From Streptomyces canus 299MFChir4.1 (GTDB lineage Bacteria; Actinomycetota; Actinomycetes; Streptomycetales; Streptomycetaceae), in assembly GCF_000383615.1 (NCBI RefSeq), contig NZ_KB911602.1:23112-87111 (forward strand): a stretch of DNA of 64,000 nucleotides. The letters are read 5' to 3'. Both the position numbers and the translations under genes were made by a program. Under the pieces are notes generated by a model. That model did no database searches, had not been told where the DNA came from, and saw only the letters and a list, made by a program, of their open reading frames with translations. Below, in pieces: positions 58,782 through 64,000 of this stretch (its first letter is position 1; each line of letters begins with the position of its first letter).

Positions 58782-59255
58782 CTATGCCTTGCTGTGCGAG
58801 AACAGCTTCAGCACCGGTACGCCCACCTTGTGACGGGCCCGGGACGCCCAGTCGCGGTGGAAGAACTCCTCCACGTAGTGGGGATCGGTCAGCACGATCA
58901 CCTCGTCCGCGCCGATCTCGCCGACCAGGGCCTTCAGCGCGTCCAGGGGGTGGTCCTCGATGAGCCGCCCCTCCGCCTGGCTCCCGGAGGCTCTGAGCGC
59001 CTGGAGGGACACCTCCAGGGCCCGCTCCCCCACCCCCTTCGCGTCCTCGCCCTCGGGCGTCTCCCGCTCCCGTACGGCCTCGTCCAGCTCGCCCATCGCC
59101 ACGTCGTCGATGGCCCGCAGCAGCCTGTCGGCCTGGTCCCCCCGCGGCTGGAGCAGCACATGGAACGCGACCGCCTCGTCGCCGTGCAACGTGGTGACGA
59201 ACTCCACGTCGGCGGACGTCAGGGCCTTCTCGATCATCAAAACGCTTGTGAACAC
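58782..59255 (-). CDS. Conserved hypothetical, USP-like
   Basis: Protein of 157 residues with an alternating alpha/beta pattern and a terminal nucleotide-loop-like segment (ADEVIVLTDPHYVEEFFHRDWASRARHKVGVPVLKLF) resembling universal-stress-protein folds. Relatives are sometimes labelled indole-3-glycerol phosphate synthase, but no such catalytic motif is seen. The GTG at 59255 follows GAAGGGGACG. The gene precedes murC by 45 bases on the same strand. Confidence 0.75.
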   Translation of the reverse strand: MFTSVLMIEKALTSADVEFVTTLHGDEAVAFHVLLQPRGDQADRLLRAIDDVAMGELDEAVRERETPEGEDAKGVGERALEVSLQALRASGSQAEGRLIEDHPLDALKALVGEIGADEVIVLTDPHYVEEFFHRDWASRARHKVGVPVLKLFSHSKA

Positions 59256-59409
59256 CGGGCGTCCCCTTCTCTGCGCACTGCGGAAACCATCCTGCCCCGT
59301 GATCGCACGGGTACTGCCGGATTCAGTGTGCCCGCCGGAAAACTAAACGGAACGACAGATTCCGCCGATGTCGGCCTCAGCGGTACCGATCGAACCCGCG
59401 TCCGGGCGG

Positions 59410-60207
59410 TCAGTGCCTGCGATACCTGCTGTAGAGGAAGCCGTCCTCCTCCAGCAGGGAGTCCAGTTCGAACCGTGCCGGGACGGCCACCGACGGCCCC
59501 CCGGCGATCCGCTGCGCACTCCCCGCGGTGAGCATCGGGGACAGGGTCAGACAGAGCTCGTCGAGCACCCCCGCGGCCACCAGCTGCCCGAGCAGCCGGG
59601 GGCCGCCCTCGGTCAGCAGCCGGGTGTGTCCCAGCTCGGCGAGCGCCCGCACGGCCCGCGCGGGGTCCACACCGACACCGTCCCCGGCGATCACCACCCG
59701 CGCGCCGGCCTTCTCGGCCGCGGCGATCCGGTCCGGGGCCGCCGCGGCGCCGGTGAGGATCAGCGTGGGCACCAGGGGCGAGGTGTACAGCGGGAGCGAG
59801 AAGTCCAGGTCCAGACTGGCCGTGATCACCGCGATCGCCGGGACCGGGCCTTGTCCGGCCGCCGCCCGCAGCCCCGCGAACTCGTCCCGCACGCGCGCGG
59901 GCCGGTACCCCTCCTGCCGTACCGTTTCCGCACCGGCGATCACCACGTCCGCCAGGGCTCGCAGCGTCCCGAAGATCCGCATGTCGGTGGCAGTGGAGAT
60001 GGGCTGCGAACGGCCGTCGTGCTGGGCGGCCCCGTCCAGCGTGGAGACCATGTTGGCGCGCAGCCACACCTCGGGGGTCCCGGGGTCGGGTCCGAGCTCC
60101 GGATACGCGTAGGCGGCGGCCAGCTCGGCGAGGCTCCAGTCGTGGCCGGTCTCCCCCTCGGGGCTCCGGATCTCTGTCTCGTCGGTCACAGGGAACAGGC
60201 GTCGCAT
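59410..60207 (-). CDS. RibD C-terminal-like pyrimidine reductase family protein
   Basis: Dihydrofolate-reductase-fold protein of 265 residues similar to the reductase half of RibD. Visible are VWLRANMVSTLDGAAQ, DVVIAGAETVRQEGYRPAR, and LLTEGGPRLLGQLVAAGVLDELCLTLSPML. No deaminase domain is attached, so its substrate may differ from the riboflavin precursor. The ATG at 60207 fits; a longer frame runs back into the divergent zapE gene. Divergent from zapE with a 37-base gap. Confidence 0.85.
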   Translation of the reverse strand: MRRLFPVTDETEIRSPEGETGHDWSLAELAAAYAYPELGPDPGTPEVWLRANMVSTLDGAAQHDGRSQPISTATDMRIFGTLRALADVVIAGAETVRQEGYRPARVRDEFAGLRAAAGQGPVPAIAVITASLDLDFSLPLYTSPLVPTLILTGAAAAPDRIAAAEKAGARVVIAGDGVGVDPARAVRALAELGHTRLLTEGGPRLLGQLVAAGVLDELCLTLSPMLTAGSAQRIAGGPSVAVPARFELDSLLEEDGFLYSRYRRH

Positions 60208-60230
60208 GTCGTGCAGTGTGGCACGGCGCT

Positions 60231-60236
60231 TAGCAT
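60231..60236 (+). promoter_or_regulatory. -10-like box before zapE
   Basis: TAGCAT, eight bases before the GTG at 60245; no ribosome-binding site is evident, so the transcript is likely leaderless. Confidence 0.45.
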
Positions 60237-60244
60237 GGTGAACC

Positions 60245-61345
60245 GTGTCTACTTCCCCCGCCGCGTCCGGGTCCGGTTCGATGACCGACACCGCCCCGCC
60301 GTCCCTGTGCGACCGCGAGCCGCACGTCCCCGCGGACCGGCTGGTCGCCGAGATGGTGCCGCCGCCGCGGTTCGACTCGGTGCGTTTCGACACGTACATC
60401 CCGGACCCGAACCAGCCCAGCCAGACCGACGCCGTCCGGGTCCTGGAGGGCTTCGCGGCGGGCCTCGGCGGCGCACACGCGGTCGGCGGCGGCAAGCGCG
60501 GCTTCCTCGGGCTCGGCAGGCCCAGGGCCCCGAGGACTCCGGCCGGGCCCCGTGGCGTCTACCTCGACGGCGGCTACGGCGTCGGCAAGACCCACCTGCT
60601 GGCCTCCCTCTGGCACGCCACCCCCGCCGAACCCTCCCTCAAGGCCTTCGGCACCTTCGTCGAGCTGACCAACCTGGTCGGTGCCCTCGGCTTCCAGAAG
60701 ACGGTCCAGACGCTCTCCGGTCACCGTCTGCTGTGCATCGACGAGTTCGAGCTGGACGACCCGGGCGACACCGTCCTGGTCTCCACCCTGCTCGGCAGGC
60801 TGGTCGACGCGGGCGTGGCGCTCGCCGCCACCTCCAACACCCTGCCGGGCAAGCTCGGCGAGGGCCGGTTCGCGTCCGTCGACTTCCTGCGCGAGATCCA
60901 GGGCCTGTCGGCGCACTTCCGGCCGCTGCGCATCGACGGCGAGGACTACCGCCACCGCGGGCTGCCCGAGGCACCGGCGCCGTTCACCGACGAGGAGGTC
61001 ACCAGGGCGGCGTACGCCACCGAGGGCGCCTCGCTCGACGACTTCCCGAGCCTGCTGGCGCACCTCGCCAGGGTCCACCCCAGCCGGTACGGCGCCCTGA
61101 CCGACGATCTCCGGGCGGTCTGCCTCACCGACATGCAGCCGGTGCCGGACCAGTCGACGGCGCTCCGGCTCGTGGTGCTCGCCGACCGTCTCTACGACCG
61201 CGAGGTACCGGTGCTGGCCTCCGGGCAGCCCTTCGACCGGCTGTTCAGCGAGGAGATGCTGAACGGCGGTTACCGCAAGAAGTACTTCCGCGCGATATCC
61301 CGGCTGACCGCGCTGGCGCGCGACGCCAAGGGTCTCGTCGCTTAA
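60245..61345 (+). CDS. zapE: Cell division protein ZapE (AFG1-like ATPase)
   Basis: AAA-type ATPase of 366 residues in the ZapE/AFG1 family, linked to the Z-ring in gammaproteobacteria. Walker A YGVGKTHLLASL, Walker B LLCIDEFELDD, and an AATSNTLPGKLGEGRF sensor segment are present. N-terminal Ser/Ala residues precede the fold, so the second ATG (residue 13) could also initiate. GTG start without Shine-Dalgarno. Confidence 0.93.
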   Translation: MSTSPAASGSGSMTDTAPPSLCDREPHVPADRLVAEMVPPPRFDSVRFDTYIPDPNQPSQTDAVRVLEGFAAGLGGAHAVGGGKRGFLGLGRPRAPRTPAGPRGVYLDGGYGVGKTHLLASLWHATPAEPSLKAFGTFVELTNLVGALGFQKTVQTLSGHRLLCIDEFELDDPGDTVLVSTLLGRLVDAGVALAATSNTLPGKLGEGRFASVDFLREIQGLSAHFRPLRIDGEDYRHRGLPEAPAPFTDEEVTRAAYATEGASLDDFPSLLAHLARVHPSRYGALTDDLRAVCLTDMQPVPDQSTALRLVVLADRLYDREVPVLASGQPFDRLFSEEMLNGGYRKKYFRAISRLTALARDAKGLVA

Positions 61346-61478
61346 TCACAGCGAAACCTCGCACGTCAAGGGCCAGTTCGCGTCAGCGACCCGGCACGCT
61401 TCAGCCTCTCTTCAGCCGGAAACGTTAAGTTAACCCAGCAAACAACTTTGCCGAGTTAAGGTGTTTCTTGACCACCCG

Positions 61479-61506
61479 TTGACCAAGGGTTGGTCTGGAC
61501 TAGAAG
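61479..61506 (+). promoter_or_regulatory. Promoter with embedded DasR-like site
   Basis: TTGACC (61479-61484) and TAGAAG (61501-61506), 16-base spacer, precede the secreted-protein gene. GTTGGTCTGGACTAGA at 61489-61504 matches 11 of 16 positions of the DasR dre consensus ACTGGTCTAGACCAGT, placing the site over the spacer and -10. Confidence 0.5.
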
Positions 61507-61530
61507 TGTGAACTGCCGAGAGGGGGGCGC

Positions 61531-61923
61531 ATGTTCCGAGGTGCGACGGCACGGACCGTGGTAGCGGTCCTCACCGCCGTCCTTCTGGCGCTCCCGTTCT
61601 TCGCTTCCACCGAGGGATTCGCAACCGCGCACACAGCCCGTCAAGCTGAGGCCAAAGCTCAGGCCGGAACCAAGCTCTCCGGCAAGGGGGCCCGCGCCAA
61701 GGCCTCGGGCAAACGCCACTGCAACCACGTCGGGGACCCGACCGGTCCCCTGCGCACCCGCGACCGGCACCGCGCCGTCGACTTCGCCCCCGAGGGGCCC
61801 GAACGGCCCCTGGCGGCTCAGCAGCCGGCGGCCACGCCCGAGCGGGTCGCAGCAGGCGAGTTCCCCCTGTCGAGACCCTCGACAGCGCACGCTCCGGCGG
61901 CACTTCAAGTGTTCCGCTGCTGA
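61531..61923 (+). CDS. Small secreted or membrane-anchored hypothetical protein
   Basis: Protein of 130 residues with a signal peptide (VVAVLTAVLLALPFFASTEGFA), a basic, Lys/Ala-rich middle and a final Cys. The ATG at 61531 follows GAGAGGGGG. No family recognised. A well-formed promoter and a dre-like site lie upstream. It precedes carbonic anhydrase and SulP genes but is separated by 114 bases. Confidence 0.7.
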   Translation: MFRGATARTVVAVLTAVLLALPFFASTEGFATAHTARQAEAKAQAGTKLSGKGARAKASGKRHCNHVGDPTGPLRTRDRHRAVDFAPEGPERPLAAQQPAATPERVAAGEFPLSRPSTAHAPAALQVFRC

Positions 61924-62037
61924 CAGCAGAGCAGTCCCCCACCTCTGTTTCCCCCACCTGTCATGTCAACCGACGCGCCCTTCGGCGCGCCTGGTAAGCC
62001 CGACGCGCCCCCACGGCGCGCCAGGAGGAGTCACCAC

Positions 62038-62616
62038 ATGCAGCCCCTCATCGACAACGCCCGCACGTTCGGACAGCGCCCTGAGGAGTTCGCCAAGCTG
62101 GCCGAAGGCCAGTCCCCCCAGGTTCTGTTCATCACCTGCTCGGATTCCAGGGTCGTCCCGGCCCTGATCACGGGCGCCCGCCCGGGCGAGCTCTTCGAGC
62201 TGCGCACCGCGGGCAACATCGTTCCCCCCTACGCCTCGGAGCACCCGACCAGCGAGGCGGCCACCATCGAGTACGCCGTGGAGGTGCTGGGCGTCCGCGA
62301 CATCGTGGTCTGCGGGCACTCGCACTGCGGCGCCGTCGGCGCCCTGGTCCGCGGCGACGACCTGGACGCCGTTCCCGCCGTGCGCGCCTGGCTGAACCAC
62401 GCCACCCCGCGCCCGGCCGGCACCACCGAGGACCCGGAAGTGGCCGAGGGCGTGCAGAACCACGTCCTGGCCCAGGTGCTGCGCCTCAGGTCGTACCCGT
62501 TCATCGACAAGAAGCTGGCGGAGGACCAACTGACCCTGCACGCCTGGTACTACGAGGTGCACACGGGCGCGGTGCGCGTCCACCGCGCCGAGACCGACGC
62601 GTTCGAGGGTCTGTGA
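62038..62616 (+). CDS. Beta-class carbonic anhydrase
   Basis: Zinc enzyme of 192 residues interconverting CO2 and bicarbonate. Zinc and dyad motifs ITCSDSRVV and GHSHCGAVG are complete. The ATG at 62038 with GCCAGGAGG upstream is preferred to one at 61963 that adds 25 low-complexity residues. Coupled by GTGA to a SulP transporter, a pairing typical of bicarbonate uptake. Confidence 0.94.
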   Translation: MQPLIDNARTFGQRPEEFAKLAEGQSPQVLFITCSDSRVVPALITGARPGELFELRTAGNIVPPYASEHPTSEAATIEYAVEVLGVRDIVVCGHSHCGAVGALVRGDDLDAVPAVRAWLNHATPRPAGTTEDPEVAEGVQNHVLAQVLRLRSYPFIDKKLAEDQLTLHAWYYEVHTGAVRVHRAETDAFEGL

Positions 62617-64000
62617 TCGGCATGATGGCCAAATACCCTCACCTGCGGCAGGACTTCGCCGCCTCCCTGGTCGTCTTCCTGGTCGCGCTCCCGCTCTGCG
62701 TGGGCGTGGCCGTCGCCTCCGGTGTCCCGGCCGAACTGGGCCTCGTCACCGGCATAGTCGGCGGCATCGTCACCGGATTCATGCGGGGCAGCAGCCTCCA
62801 GGTGTCCGGTCCCGCCGCCGGTCTGACCGTCCTGGTCTTCGAGGCGGTGCAGGAGTTCGGGCTGCCCGCGCTCGGCGTGATCGTGTTGGCCGCCGGACTG
62901 ATCCAGCTCGCCATGGGCGCCCTGAAGCTGGGGCGCTGGTTCCGGGCGATATCCGTCTCGGTCGTCGAAGGCATGCTGGCCGGCATCGGCCTCGTGCTCA
63001 TCGCCGGCCAACTGTACTCCGCGGCCGGTCTCAAGGCGCCCACCACGGGCATCGACAAGATCCTGGGGCTGCCCGGTGCCGCCGTCGACGCGCTCGGCAG
63101 CGCCACCGCGCTCACCTCGCTCGCCGTCGGCGCGGGCACCGTCGCGGTGCTCGTGCTGTGGAAAAAGCTGCCCAAGAAGGCGCAGACCGTGCCCGGCGCG
63201 CTCGCCGCGGTCCTGCTGGCCACCCTGGTCACCCAGGTCTTCGGTCTGTCGATCGCCACCGTCGAGGTGAACGGCCTGCTGGCCTCCGTCCAGCCGCCCG
63301 GCATGGACGCCTTCGGCGAACTGGCCAACCCGGCCATCTTCGGCACGATCATCGCGTTCACGCTGATCGCCTCCGCCGAATCGCTGTTCAGCGCGGCCGC
63401 GGTGGACCGGCTGCACGACGGTCCGCGCACCGAGTACGACAAGGAGCTCATGGCCCAGGGCGTGGGCAACACGGTGTGCGGCGCGCTCGGCGCCCTGCCC
63501 ATGACCGCGGTCATCGTGCGCAGCTCCGCCAACGTCCAGGCGGGCGCGAAGACCAAGGCGTCCCGGGTCATGCACGGCGTGTGGCTGCTGCTGTTCGCGG
63601 CCCTGCTGCCCTCGACGCTGGCGCTCATCCCGCTGCCCGCGCTCGCCGGCATCCTGGTCCACGCGGGCTTCAAGCTGATCCCCTTCCGGGAGATCGTGTC
63701 GTTGTGGCGCGGTCACCGCGGTGAGGCGGTGATCCTGGTGGCCACGGCCGTCTCGATCGTCGCGGTGAACATGTTCGAGGGCGTCCTGATCGGTCTGGCC
63801 CTGTCGGTCGTCAAGACCGCGTGGGAGGCCTCGCACCTCAAGCTGGAGATCGTCGACAAGGGCGCGGGCCCGATCCAGGCGCACCTGACGGGCAACGCGA
63901 CCTTCCTCAGGCTGCCGAAGATCCTCGACAGCCTGGAGGCGCTTCCCCAGGACCGGCCGGTGGAGCTGGACCTCTCCGGTCTGCACCACCTGGACCACGC
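62613..64000 (+). CDS. SulP-family anion transporter (partial)
   Basis: N-terminal 462 residues of a SulP/SLC26 permease; the gene runs off the window. The GTG at 62613 overlaps the carbonic anhydrase stop. About ten to twelve membrane spans are present (SLVVFLVALPLCVGVAVASG; VSGPAAGLTVLVF) and the STAS domain begins near VELDLSGLHHLDHA at the edge. With the adjacent carbonic anhydrase it probably transports bicarbonate or sulfate. Confidence 0.92.
   Translation, partial: MIGMMAKYPHLRQDFAASLVVFLVALPLCVGVAVASGVPAELGLVTGIVGGIVTGFMRGSSLQVSGPAAGLTVLVFEAVQEFGLPALGVIVLAAGLIQLAMGALKLGRWFRAISVSVVEGMLAGIGLVLIAGQLYSAAGLKAPTTGIDKILGLPGAAVDALGSATALTSLAVGAGTVAVLVLWKKLPKKAQTVPGALAAVLLATLVTQVFGLSIATVEVNGLLASVQPPGMDAFGELANPAIFGTIIAFTLIASAESLFSAAAVDRLHDGPRTEYDKELMAQGVGNTVCGALGALPMTAVIVRSSANVQAGAKTKASRVMHGVWLLLFAALLPSTLALIPLPALAGILVHAGFKLIPFREIVSLWRGHRGEAVILVATAVSIVAVNMFEGVLIGLALSVVKTAWEASHLKLEIVDKGAGPIQAHLTGNATFLRLPKILDSLEALPQDRPVELDLSGLHHLDH

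Overview
The window is about 72% G+C. It has GTG, TTG and possibly ATT starts, many 4-base GTGA/ATGA start-stop overlaps, a conservon, an AfsR-like regulator and TTA codons confined to one secondary-metabolism gene. All of this fits a Streptomyces chromosome (or a very close actinomycete). No tRNA, rRNA, CRISPR array or prophage was seen.

Layout. Positions 1-391 are a window edge with no confident gene. From 0.4 to 8.4 kb lies a glycine betaine/osmoprotectant ABC system whose binding protein (392-1357, minus) is separated from its ATPase and two permeases (5964-8445, minus) by a complete four-gene conservon, cvnABCD (1726-5920, plus). From 8.7 to 13.8 kb lies a flavin electron-transfer unit: a ferric-reductase-like membrane flavoprotein, a tandem FMN-binding protein and its flavinyltransferase ApbE, with a divergent two-component system. 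From 13.9 to 22.2 kb come an epimerase, a second two-component system, a run of GT2, DUF2064-type transferase and methyltransferase, a membrane-anchored molybdopterin oxidoreductase, and a polytopic membrane protein. From 22.3 to 28.7 kb lie cell-wall functions (NlpC/P60 hydrolase, sigma factor, VanX-like dipeptidase), a GC-rich tandem-repeat block, and a large AfsR-type regulator.

From 29 to 31 kb is a scarred region with several perfect inverted repeats, a flippase-like membrane protein, a broken secreted-protein gene and a decayed TnpB gene. From 31 to 47 kb is a glycan-catabolism island: SIS protein, RpiR regulator, GH38 alpha-mannosidase, sugar ABC importer, GH3, BadF-type sugar kinase, GH5-like hydrolase and NagZ-like GH3. 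Related TGGTTCA/TGAACCA motifs lie in front of most of its units. I infer that this island takes up and dismantles mannose- and N-acetylglucosamine-containing glycans under RpiR control.

From 47.3 to 56.8 kb is a compact biosynthetic cluster: a CmlS/CndH-type FAD halogenase and a 2,651-residue self-loading PKS (ligase-ACP-KS-AT-DH-KR-ACP-TE). The PKS has two TTA codons and a cysteine in place of serine in its thioesterase. This is the best candidate for an undescribed system. From 56.9 to 64 kb are housekeeping genes: msrB, murC, a small conserved protein, a RibD-like reductase, zapE, a secreted protein, a beta-carbonic anhydrase and a SulP transporter that runs off the end.
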